Source: Actinomycetospora chibensis
Lineage (GTDB): Bacteria; Actinomycetota; Actinomycetes; Mycobacteriales; Pseudonocardiaceae
DNA length: 64,000 nt
Direction: 5' to 3'
NCBI RefSeq assembly: GCF_028737215.1
Contig: NZ_JAQZAM010000015.1
Coordinates: 1-64,000, forward strand
Part shown: piece after piece, positions 1 to 7,654 of the stretch
How positions within the stretch are numbered: position 1 is the first letter of the stretch
How the letters are laid out: every line of letters begins with the position of its first letter
The notes under the pieces: generated by a model
The model's database searches: none
What the model was told of the DNA's origin: nothing
The model's input: the letters and a program-made list of their open reading frames with translations, nothing else
Program-made: the position numbers and the translations under genes

Positions 1-56
1 GCGTACGCACACCAAGATCTTGTCAGAGTCGTGCCCGATGATTCGTCAGACACGCC
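1..56. other. Left-edge non-coding stretch
   Basis: No supported gene is seen between the window edge and the stop codon of the histidine kinase at 57-59. It is probably the 3' flank of the two-gene sensor operon. No clear hairpin is visible. Confidence 0.4.
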
Positions 57-1559
57 CTAGTCGTCGACGTCGTCGCCCGGCGTCGTCTCGCGGGTCGGAC
101 CGTCGATCGGCAGGCACACCTCGAACGTCGTCCCGCCCGGCCCGGTGTGGACGCGGATGTCGCCGTGGTGCTTCTTGACGACGATGCGCCAGGAGATGTC
201 CAGGCCCAGACCGGTGCCCTCGCCGACGTCCTTGGTGGTGAAGAACGGCTCGAAGATGCGCGGGCGCACGTCCTCGGGGATGCCCGGGCCGGTGTCGGAG
301 ATCTCGACGACCGCGTTGCGGCCGTCGCGGCGCGTGCGGATCGTCAACGTGCCCGAGCCGTCGCCGGTCGACTTCATGGCGCCGACGGCGTTGTCGATGA
401 TGTTGGTCCACACCTGGTTCAGCTCGGCCGCGTACGCCGGGATCTTCGGCAGATCGGGGTCGAGCTCCTTGACCAGCTGGATGCCCTCGAGCTTGCGGTT
501 CATCATCATCAGCGTCGACTTGAGCAGCACCCGCAGGTCGACCTCGTCGAACGGCGCGCGATCGAGCTGGGAGTACTGGCGCGCGGCCCCCACGAGGTTG
601 GCGATGCGCCCGGTGGCGTCGGTGATCTCGCCCATCAGCGTCTCGGTCTCGACGGCGTAGGCGATCCAGCGGACCGCGGCCTCGATCGACCCCTCGGGCA
701 CCGCACGCTCGACCTTGTCCAGCCACTCGGCGTCCAGGCCGCCCGCGACCAGGACCGGCGCGAGGTCCCAGGCGCCGGCGACGCTGCGCTGGTCGAGCCA
801 GTCGCCGAGCTCGTCCTCGGCGTCCGAGGCCTCCATCACCGACAGATCCGGGGCGGTCTCGGCCCGGCTGACGGCGTCCTCCTGGAGGTCGACGAGCTGC
901 GCGATCGTCTCGCCGTCGAGCTTGCCGCAGGCCAGCATCCCGAGCTTGTGCCGCATCCCGGCGACCCGGCTGCGCAGCGACTCGGTGGCACGCTGGGCCG
1001 CGGCCGCGGGGTTGTTGAGCTCGTGGGTGAGGCCGGCGGACAGCGAGCCGAGGGCGAGCAGCCGCTCGCGCTCGCTGGTGATCGTCGACGTGCGGCGCAT
1101 GCCGACGACGAGACCCTCGAGAAGGTGGATCGGCAGCGGGAACCACTCGCGCAGCGCCTCGGCCCACTCGGTGGCGGGCAGCGCGAGGAACGTCGCGTCC
1201 TGCGTCGCCCGCAGCGAGTGCATGTAGGTCTGCTCGGCGTTCGGGATGTAGGCCTGCGTGGAGCCGCCGTAGGTGCCGCGCTGGCTCGTGCGTGTGGTCT
1301 CCACCTCGTCGCCGCGCACCGTCTGCAGCATCGCCATCTCGCCGGAGAGCAGCACCCAGAAGCACGCGGCGGGATCGCCCTCGCTGCAGACGGTCTCGCC
1401 GGCGGAGGCCGTGACGACGTCCCCGTGGTGCGCGAGCCAGTCGAGCTGGGCGTCGTCGAGCTTCTCGAACAGGAAGAGCTCCCGCAGCTCGTCGCGGGTG
1501 AGCTTCTCGGGAATCTGCTCGGTCCCACCCGCGGAGCGGGCTTCGGAAAGCTCAGTCAT
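57..1559 (-). CDS. Cyclic-nucleotide-binding sensor histidine kinase
   Basis: A 500-residue cytoplasmic sensor kinase. The N-terminal third (about residues 28-140) has the cNMP-binding/CRP-like beta-roll pattern (LFLFEKL, GETVCSEGD, VLLSGEM). A dimerisation/phosphoacceptor helix follows with HELNNP (His about 179), then a HATPase domain with the N-box WTNIIDNAVGAM (about 389) and the G-boxes DTGPGIPE and GTGLGLD. No membrane segment is visible. ATG at 1559 is chosen over an upstream GTG because it overlaps the stop of the preceding receiver/reductase gene as ATGA, so the two are translationally coupled. The kinase probably phosphorylates that partner's receiver domain (inference). The ligand of the cNMP domain is unknown. 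Confidence 0.9.
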   Translation of the reverse strand: MTELSEARSAGGTEQIPEKLTRDELRELFLFEKLDDAQLDWLAHHGDVVTASAGETVCSEGDPAACFWVLLSGEMAMLQTVRGDEVETTRTSQRGTYGGSTQAYIPNAEQTYMHSLRATQDATFLALPATEWAEALREWFPLPIHLLEGLVVGMRRTSTITSERERLLALGSLSAGLTHELNNPAAAAQRATESLRSRVAGMRHKLGMLACGKLDGETIAQLVDLQEDAVSRAETAPDLSVMEASDAEDELGDWLDQRSVAGAWDLAPVLVAGGLDAEWLDKVERAVPEGSIEAAVRWIAYAVETETLMGEITDATGRIANLVGAARQYSQLDRAPFDEVDLRVLLKSTLMMMNRKLEGIQLVKELDPDLPKIPAYAAELNQVWTNIIDNAVGAMKSTGDGSGTLTIRTRRDGRNAVVEISDTGPGIPEDVRPRIFEPFFTTKDVGEGTGLGLDISWRIVVKKHHGDIRVHTGPGGTTFEVCLPIDGPTRETTPGDDVDD

Positions 1560-3223
1560 CGGTTCTCCAACCATCGGTGCACCAGACTCACGGCCATCGC
1601 GCCCTCACCGACCGCGGACGCGACGCGCTTGACCGACTCGGCCCGGACATCGCCGACGGCGAAGACCCCGGGCAGGGACGTCTCCAGGTGGAACGGATCC
1701 CGGTCCATTTCCCATCCCGCGGGGCGCCGTCCGTTCGGGCCCCCGGGCAGGTCGGGGCCGGTGAGGACGAAGCCGCGGCCGTCGCGGGCGACGACGCCGT
1801 CCAGCCAGTCGGTGCGCGGGGCGGCGCCGATGAAGACGAACAGCCAGGAGGCCTCGACGGTCTCCTCGGCGCCGGAGTTCCTGTCACGCAACGTCAGCTT
1901 CTCGAGGTGCTCGGTGCCGGCCGCGCCGACGACCTCGGTGCAGGTGCGGACCTCGATCTTGGGGTTCGCCTCGATCTGCGCGATCAGGTAGTGCGACATG
2001 GACGCCGCCAGGGACGGACCGCGCACAAGCATGATCACCCGGCGCGCGTGCCGGGAGAAGTTCATCGCCGCCTGGCCCGCCGAGTTGGCGCCGCCGACGA
2101 CGTAGACGTCCTGGGCGGCGCACGAGGCGGCCTCGGTGGCGGCGGCGCCGTAGAACACGCCCTGCCCGGTGTGCTCCTCGAGCCCCGGGCAGTCGAGCAT
2201 CCGGTAGGAGACGCCGGTGGCCAGGACGACGGAGTGCGCGGTGATCTCCGAGCCGTCGTCGAACGTGATCACGCGCGCCCGGCCGCGCGGCTCCAGCGAG
2301 GTGACGGTGCGGGTGGTGAGCACCTCGGTGCCGAACTTCTCGGCCTGCAGGCGCGCCCGCGTCGTCAGCTGGTCGCCCGAGACGCCGTTCGGGAAGCCGA
2401 GGTAGTTCTCGATGCGGCTCGAGGTGCCGGCCTGCCCGCCCGTCGCCCGCGACTCGACGAGCACGGTGCGCAGGCCCTCGGAGCCGCCGTACACGCTCGC
2501 GCCGAGCCCGCCCGGGCCGCCGCCCACCACGACGAGGTCGTAGACCGCCTCGGACGCGGTGGTCGCGAGGCCCGCGGCCTCGACGACCTGGGCGTCGGTC
2601 GGCTGGATCAGCGCCGTCCCGTCCTCGGTGATGACCACCGGCAGCTGGTCGGGGTCCGCGCCGGCCGCCTCGAGCAGGCGGGCACCCTCGGGCTCGTCGG
2701 CGCGCAGGAAGTCGTAGGAGAGCTGGTTGCGGGCGACGAGGTCGCGCAGCTCGTAGGAGCGCGACGACCAGCGGTGCCCGACGATGCGCACGGGCGCCGA
2801 CGGGCGGTCCGGTGTGTCGCGCCACGCCGCGAGCAGACTGTCGACCACCGGGTAGAGCTTCTCCTCCGGCGGGTCCCAGGGCTTGAGCAGGTAGTGGTCG
2901 AGGTCGACGACGTTGATCGCGGTGATCGCCGCCTCGGTGTCCGCGTAGGCGGTGAGGAGCACGCGCCGCGCACGCGGGAACAGGTCCATGGCCTGCTCGA
3001 GGAACTCGACCCCCGACATCCGCGGCATGCGCTGGTCGGCGAGGATCACCGCGACCTGCTCACCCCGCAGCGCGATCTCCTTGAGGGCCTCGAGCGCCGC
3101 AGGGCCGGACTCGGCACGCACGATGCGGTGGTGCTCGCCGTACTCACGTCGTAGGTCGCGGGCGACGGCGCGGGACACCCCGGGGTCGTCGTCCACGGTC
3201 AGGATCACCGGGCGGGCTGGCAC
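1556..3223 (-). CDS. Response regulator receiver fused to thioredoxin-reductase-like flavoprotein
   Basis: A 555-residue three-part protein. Residues about 5-125 are a receiver domain (VDDDPG acidic pocket; phosphoacceptor Asp63 in LADQRMP; TAYAD; KPW). Residues about 143-215 look like a glutaredoxin-type fold (IVGHRWSSRSYELR, LPVV, DGT) with no Cys where the active site would be. Residues about 226-555 are a FAD/NAD(P) reductase with GGGPGGLG and VGGANSAG Rossmann motifs and the C-terminal GDVR FAD motif. The redox CxxC of true thioredoxin reductases is missing; the aligned stretch reads AAATEAASCAAQD. GTG 3223 has GGAGG just upstream, though the spacing is very short. A longer start would run into the upstream gene. 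It is co-transcribed with the kinase at 57-1559. Confidence 0.85.
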   Translation of the reverse strand: MPARPVILTVDDDPGVSRAVARDLRREYGEHHRIVRAESGPAALEALKEIALRGEQVAVILADQRMPRMSGVEFLEQAMDLFPRARRVLLTAYADTEAAITAINVVDLDHYLLKPWDPPEEKLYPVVDSLLAAWRDTPDRPSAPVRIVGHRWSSRSYELRDLVARNQLSYDFLRADEPEGARLLEAAGADPDQLPVVITEDGTALIQPTDAQVVEAAGLATTASEAVYDLVVVGGGPGGLGASVYGGSEGLRTVLVESRATGGQAGTSSRIENYLGFPNGVSGDQLTTRARLQAEKFGTEVLTTRTVTSLEPRGRARVITFDDGSEITAHSVVLATGVSYRMLDCPGLEEHTGQGVFYGAAATEAASCAAQDVYVVGGANSAGQAAMNFSRHARRVIMLVRGPSLAASMSHYLIAQIEANPKIEVRTCTEVVGAAGTEHLEKLTLRDRNSGAEETVEASWLFVFIGAAPRTDWLDGVVARDGRGFVLTGPDLPGGPNGRRPAGWEMDRDPFHLETSLPGVFAVGDVRAESVKRVASAVGEGAMAVSLVHRWLENR

Positions 3224-3247
3224 CCCTCCGAGCCTAGGCCCTCGACG

Positions 3248-3273
3248 GCCCTTCTCGATCGATCGAGAAGGGC
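3248..3273. terminator. Perfect 26-nt palindrome, probable terminator
   Basis: The two 13-nt arms (GCCCTTCTCGATC and its exact complement) meet without a loop. It lies between the stop of the membrane-protein gene at 3282 and the start of the receiver/reductase gene at 3223. There is no U-tract. It could be a terminator or a protein-binding palindrome. Confidence 0.45.
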
Positions 3274-3281
3274 ACTCCGCC

Positions 3282-4202
3282 CTAGTCGCTGCTGCTGCTC
3301 GACCCTCCGGAGTCGTCCGGGCCCGAGGAGTCACCGGAGCTCCCGGTGTCCCACCACGTCGAGTCCCCGCCGTCGTCCCCGCTGCCCCGGGTCAGCGTCG
3401 CGTCGCGCGCCGCGCGGACCTTCGCGTCGAGCTCGGCGCACACCCAGACGACGAAGGCCGCCGCGGCCGGCGAGAGACGCTCGGGGACGCGGGCCTGCGG
3501 GTGGACGCGGCCGCGACGGCACGGGCCGAGGCGCACCAGCCAGGCCTCCCCCTCGTCGTCGACCAGCGTGCGCCGCGGCACGGGATGGGTACCGCGGACC
3601 TCGAGGTCCAGGCGCCGACCCTCGACCGCGATCTCCCAGCGGCGCCGCCCGGCCGGGCCGGAGCGGCGCGCGACGAACACCGGCCCGTCGGCGCCGCTCG
3701 CGGTCATCCGCCCCGCGCGGGCCCGCAGGCGCAGGCGGCGGGCGCCGTCGTCGAGGAAGACGGAGGGGCCGCCGCGGTCCTGGCGGTCGTTCACGGTCAC
3801 CGCGCCCGGCACGTGGTCGACGTCGACGACGTAGCGCACGGTGTCGCCCGGGCGGCCGGCGTCCTGCGGCCCCGGACGGCGGACGCGCACCGGCTGGCCC
3901 GTCCCGTAGGTCCGGACGTCGTCGCGCACGCGCCGGCGGATCGCCGAGACGAGCTGGTGGACCAGGCCCCACACCAGGATCGGGACGAGGACGATCACCG
4001 CGGTGAGGACGTTCACCGCGCCGTCGTCGGCGATCCCCGGCTCGGGCGACGGGTCGAGGGCCACCGCGATCGCCGCCGCGACGCCGGCGAGCAGCAGCGC
4101 ACCCGCCCACCAGAGGTAGCGGTGGTGCCCCAGGCGACGGGGCGACCAGCGGGGCGCGGGGCCGCCGTGGGCCGGGCGGACCGGGTCGAGGGTGGCGGTC
4201 AC
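3282..4202 (-). CDS. Membrane protein, tandem paralogue B
   Basis: A 306-residue protein of unknown function. Two membrane helices lie at about residues 25-45 (WWAGALLLAGVAAAIAVAL) and 57-80. A soluble region then shares RRxxDDVRxYGTGQ, VDHVP, RWEI, VPRRTL and WLVxxG signatures with the neighbouring gene 4199-5134, so the pair arose by tandem duplication. The tail is Ser/Gly/Asp-rich low-complexity sequence. GTG 4202 overlaps the upstream stop as GTGA, giving translational coupling. A membrane-anchored protein with a cytoplasmic domain is likely. I do not recognise the family. Confidence 0.7.
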   Translation of the reverse strand: MTATLDPVRPAHGGPAPRWSPRRLGHHRYLWWAGALLLAGVAAAIAVALDPSPEPGIADDGAVNVLTAVIVLVPILVWGLVHQLVSAIRRRVRDDVRTYGTGQPVRVRRPGPQDAGRPGDTVRYVVDVDHVPGAVTVNDRQDRGGPSVFLDDGARRLRLRARAGRMTASGADGPVFVARRSGPAGRRRWEIAVEGRRLDLEVRGTHPVPRRTLVDDEGEAWLVRLGPCRRGRVHPQARVPERLSPAAAAFVVWVCAELDAKVRAARDATLTRGSGDDGGDSTWWDTGSSGDSSGPDDSGGSSSSSD

Positions 4203-5134
4203 GGGATCCTCTCCTGCTCCTCGTGGCCCGTCCACGTGTCGGCGACGGGCTCCGGTGTCGTGGCACCGACGTCGCGGCCGTAGCTGCGGACGCGCTCCTG
4301 GTGGGTCTCGAGCTCGCAGAACAGCCACAGGCAGAACGCCACGGCGTCCGGCGCCAGGTCCTCGGGCAGCCGCCCGTGCGGTCGCAGGCGGGCGGAACGA
4401 CCGCCGCGCAGCTGGTCGAGCAGCGACGGGACGCCCATCTGCACCAGCCAGGCCGTGCCGTCGGGCTCGAGCAGTGTGCGCCGCGGCACCGCCTGGATGC
4501 CGCGCACGTCGCAGGTGAGCCTGCGACCGTCGAGGTCGATCTCCCAGCGGGCGCGGTAGCGGCCGGGGAGCGTGCGGCGGGTCGCCCGGTGGCGGACCGC
4601 CCCCGCGCGGACGCTCGCGGTCAACGTCCCCCGTCCGCTGCGCAGGCGCAGCTCCTCGTCGCCGGCCTCGAGGAAGCGGTGACGGCTGCCGTGGGCGGCG
4701 CGCTCGACGACCCGCGCGGCGTCCGGGACGTGGTCGACCTCGACGTGCAGGAGGACGTCCTCGGCCGGGCGCCACCAGGAAGGGGCGTCGGGGTGCGGCG
4801 GGGGCGCGGCACCGCGGACCGCCTGCCCGGTGCCGTAGACCCGGACGTCGTCGGCGACCCGGCGGCGGAGGGCGCCGACGAGCTCGGCGCCCGTCATCCA
4901 GACCAGGACCGGCGCGAGGAGGCCCACCGCGACCACGACGGTCAGGGCGCCGGCGTCGGTGATGCCCGCGTCCGGCGAGTCGGCGGACCCGACGGCGAGC
5001 GCGACGGCGAGGGCCGCGAGCAGCACCGACCCGGCCCACCACAGGTAGCGGTGGTGGCCCAGCCGAGCCGGGGACCACCACGCGGCGGGGCCGCCGCCGG
5101 CCGGGTCGGGCTCGCGGGTCGTCGTCGCGGACAT
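4199..5134 (-). CDS. Membrane protein, tandem paralogue A
   Basis: A 311-residue protein of unknown function and the upstream member of a duplicated pair. ATG 5134 has a strong GGAGGAG ribosome site. The shared block SPARLGHHRYLWWAG leads into two transmembrane helices (about 30-50 and 63-85). The soluble part has VDHVPDAA, RARWEIDLDGRRL, VPRRTL and AWLVQMG, mirroring the downstream paralogue, but lacks its Ser-rich tail. The overlap with the next gene suggests the two products act together, perhaps as a heteromer (inference). Confidence 0.7.
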   Translation of the reverse strand: MSATTTREPDPAGGGPAAWWSPARLGHHRYLWWAGSVLLAALAVALAVGSADSPDAGITDAGALTVVVAVGLLAPVLVWMTGAELVGALRRRVADDVRVYGTGQAVRGAAPPPHPDAPSWWRPAEDVLLHVEVDHVPDAARVVERAAHGSRHRFLEAGDEELRLRSGRGTLTASVRAGAVRHRATRRTLPGRYRARWEIDLDGRRLTCDVRGIQAVPRRTLLEPDGTAWLVQMGVPSLLDQLRGGRSARLRPHGRLPEDLAPDAVAFCLWLFCELETHQERVRSYGRDVGATTPEPVADTWTGHEEQERIP

Positions 5135-5184
5135 CGTTCTCCTCCCTCGCCGGCCAGCCTGATGGCTACAGAGAGATACGACAA

Positions 5185-5204
5185 GTTCGGACTATAGGCC
5201 GAAC
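5185..5204. repeat. Short palindrome with GTTCGG/CCGAAC arms
   Basis: GTTCGG-ACTATAGG-CCGAAC lies between the divergent membrane-protein and mycosin genes. Its arms and the central CTATAG match the core of the perfect 40-nt palindrome at 22462-22501, so it may be a shortened relative. It could also overlap a promoter. Confidence 0.4.
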
Positions 5205-5303
5205 GGCTGGACGAGGCCGACAGGGCGCCGACGAGGGCCACGGTGCGTGCAGCTTCCGCCGAACGGCCCCGGCGATCCGCCCGGGCGCCCTACCATCCGC
5301 GGC

Positions 5304-6713
5304 GTGGGGGGGATCGCCTGTCGAGCGGTGCGCGGGATCGGGGCGCTCGTCGCGGCAGCCCTCGTCGTGCTCGGCCCGGCGGTCGTCCCGGCCGGTGCCG
5401 CTCCCGCGCTCCCCGTCGATGCGCCGGTCCCACCGCCTCCCGACGCGCGGGCGCTCGCTGCCCTCGACCCCGAGCCCCACCCGTTGCCCGGAGTGCAGTC
5501 CCGCGTCCCGTGCGTGCGCCCGGCCCGCGGCGGCGTCATCCCCGGGGCGCCCTGGGGCCAGCAGCGTCTGCGGTTCACCGACGCGTGGCGCTTCACCCGC
5601 GGCGCGGGCCAGACCGTCGCGGTGATCGACACGGGCGTCAGCCCGCACCCACGGCTGGCGGGCCGCCTCGTCGACGGTGGCGACTTCGTCGGCCGCGCGG
5701 GCGGGCTGCTCGACTGCGACGGTCACGGCACCCTCGTCGCCGGCATCATCGCCGCGGCGCCCGACCCGGCCACGGGCTTCGTCGGCGTCGCCCCCGACGC
5801 GCGCGTCCTCTCGATCCGCCAGTCGAGCCTGACGGTGAGCACGACGAGCCCGGACGGCACCGCCGGCACGGGCGGCGGGAACGTCGACACCCTCGCCGAG
5901 GCGATCGTGCGCGCGACCCGTCTCGGCGCCACCGTCATCAACGTCTCCGAGGCGGCGTGTGTGCCCGCGGCCGGTGCGGGGCCGGCGCTCGCGCCCCTGC
6001 GTGCCGCGGTGCGCGCCGCGGTCGACGCCGACGTCGTCGTCGTGGCCGCCGCGGGCAACGCCGGCTCGGGAGCGTGCACCCAGGGCGCCGACGGGCAGGG
6101 CGCCGGCCAGGTCGTCGCGCCGGCGTGGTTCGGCGACGACGTGCTCTCGGTCGGCTACACCCGTCGCGACGGCCTGCCGTCGCCGCTGAGCCTGCGCGGG
6201 CCGTGGGTGTCGCTCTCCGCGCCCGGCTCGGAGATCGTCTCGCTCGACCCGGCCGGCCCCGGGGTCGTCGACACCGTGGCCCCGATCGGCGCCGATCGCA
6301 GCGTGCCGATCGAGGGTACGAGCTTCGCGGCCCCCTACGTCAGCGGCGTGGTCGCGCTGGTCCGCGCCCGCTATCCGGGTCTCGACGCCCGCCAGGTGAT
6401 GGCGCGCGTCACCGCGTCGGCCGACCGTCCCGGCGGCGCGCCCGCATCCGGTGGGGCCCACGACGACGCGGTGGGCGCGGGCACCGTCGACCCCGTCGCG
6501 GCGGTCGCCGACGTCCGTCCGGACGAGTTCACCGGCGACGGTCCGGTGTCGGTCTCGCCCGCGGGGGCGGGCCGGGTCGACCTGAGCGACGGCCGCGATG
6601 CACACTCCGGATCGCGCACGGTGGCGCTGGCCGGATCCGCAGCCGCAATGGCGCTGCTGGGCGGAACCGGTCTGATCGTCCTCGTCGCGCGACGGGCACG
6701 TCGGTCGCGCTGA
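5304..6713 (+). CDS. Mycosin-type subtilisin-like serine protease
   Basis: A 469-residue secreted S8 protease of the type VII secretion mycosin (MycP) kind. GTG 5304 gives a compact signal peptide ending near PAGAAPA. The catalytic triad is visible: Asp109 (VIDTGVSPHP), His141 (DGHGTLVAG) and Ser340 (GTSFAAPYVSG). Cys residues at VPCVRP and LLDCDG fit the mycosin N-terminal extension disulfide. A C-terminal helix (about 440-462, LAGSAAAMALLGG) followed by RRARRSR anchors it in the membrane with the protease domain outside. No ESX genes (EccB/C/D, WXG100) are in the window, so it is an orphan here. Confidence 0.88.
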   Translation: MGGIACRAVRGIGALVAAALVVLGPAVVPAGAAPALPVDAPVPPPPDARALAALDPEPHPLPGVQSRVPCVRPARGGVIPGAPWGQQRLRFTDAWRFTRGAGQTVAVIDTGVSPHPRLAGRLVDGGDFVGRAGGLLDCDGHGTLVAGIIAAAPDPATGFVGVAPDARVLSIRQSSLTVSTTSPDGTAGTGGGNVDTLAEAIVRATRLGATVINVSEAACVPAAGAGPALAPLRAAVRAAVDADVVVVAAAGNAGSGACTQGADGQGAGQVVAPAWFGDDVLSVGYTRRDGLPSPLSLRGPWVSLSAPGSEIVSLDPAGPGVVDTVAPIGADRSVPIEGTSFAAPYVSGVVALVRARYPGLDARQVMARVTASADRPGGAPASGGAHDDAVGAGTVDPVAAVADVRPDEFTGDGPVSVSPAGAGRVDLSDGRDAHSGSRTVALAGSAAAMALLGGTGLIVLVARRARRSR

Positions 6714-6783
6714 GGCGGCCGGCGGCCCGGGTGGAGTCCCCGTCCCCCCACGCCGCGTGCGGCGACGATCCCGAGGAGCCCGC

Positions 6784-7641
6784 GTGCGCATCACGCTCGC
6801 CCAGACCGACGCCACGCTCGGGGACGTCGACGGCAACATCAAGCGCACCGAGCGCGTGGTCGCCGAGGCCGCCGACGCCGGCTCGGACCTCGTGGTGTTC
6901 CCCGAGCTCGCGCTCTCGGGCTACCAGGTGGGCGACGTCCCGCACGACCTGTCGATGGCCCCGGACGACCCCCGGCTGCTGCGGATCTCCCAGCGCGCAG
7001 GCGGCGCGGGGGTGCTCGTCGGGTTCCCCGAGGCCGGCGGCCACGGCCTGCACACCTACAACAGCGCGGGCTACTACGAGGACGGCAGGCTCGTCCACAC
7101 CCACCGCAAGCTCTACCTGCCGACCTACTCGACGTTCGAGGAGCGCAAGCACTTCCTGCCCGGGCAGCACTCGCGGGCCTACGGCGTGCGGGGCGGGCGG
7201 CACCGGGCCGCCACGCTCATCTGCAACGACGCCTGGCAGCCCCAGGTCGCCTTCCTGTCCACCCAGGACGGCGCGCACATCCTGCTCGTCCCGGCCAACT
7301 CGGCGCAGTCGATGTCGCCCGAGCGCTACGACTCCAAGGAGTACTGGCGCAACATCACCACGTTCTACGGGCGCATCTACCAGCTGTTCGTGGTGTTCGT
7401 GAACCGCGTCGGCGTCGAGGGCGGCCTGACGTTCTGGGGCGGCAGCCACATCGTCGACCCCTGGGGCGAGGTCGTCGGCGAGTGCGGCGAGGGCCCCGAG
7501 GCCGAGGAGACCTGCACGATCGACATCGACCTCGCCGACGTGCGCAGGCGCCGCCGGGACATCCCGCTCGTGCGCGAGGCCCGCCTCGGCCTGCTGCGCC
7601 GCGAGATCGACCGTCTCCTCGACGAGGGCGGGGACCTGTGA
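6784..7641 (+). CDS. Carbon-nitrogen hydrolase (nitrilase superfamily)
   Basis: A 285-residue cytoplasmic amidase or nitrilase-fold hydrolase. The catalytic Glu41 (FPELALSGY), Lys109 (HRKLYLPTY) and Cys148 (LICNDAWQP) triad is complete. The NDAW context resembles N-carbamoyl-type and related amidases rather than true nitrilases, and the substrate cannot be assigned. GTG 6784 begins at VRITLAQTD, the normal start of the fold. It is convergent with 7649-8485, and the two stop codons lie in one small hairpin. Confidence 0.85.
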   Translation: MRITLAQTDATLGDVDGNIKRTERVVAEAADAGSDLVVFPELALSGYQVGDVPHDLSMAPDDPRLLRISQRAGGAGVLVGFPEAGGHGLHTYNSAGYYEDGRLVHTHRKLYLPTYSTFEERKHFLPGQHSRAYGVRGGRHRAATLICNDAWQPQVAFLSTQDGAHILLVPANSAQSMSPERYDSKEYWRNITTFYGRIYQLFVVFVNRVGVEGGLTFWGGSHIVDPWGEVVGECGEGPEAEETCTIDIDLADVRRRRRDIPLVREARLGLLRREIDRLLDEGGDL

Positions 7642-7654
7642 GCTTCGCTCACAG
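7636..7654. terminator. Hairpin containing both convergent stop codons
   Basis: CTGTGAGC-TTC-GCTCACAG has 8-bp perfect arms. The left arm contains the TGA of the nitrilase gene and the right arm the TGA of the opposite gene. Its GTGAG...CTCAC ends match the longer palindrome family of this window. It is probably a bidirectional terminator, without a U-tract. Confidence 0.5.

Noticed and set aside
5166-6848. Long minus-strand open frame over the mycosin gene
   Set aside because: Low-complexity Arg/Gly/Asp translation with no motif. The plus strand has a complete catalytic triad protease.
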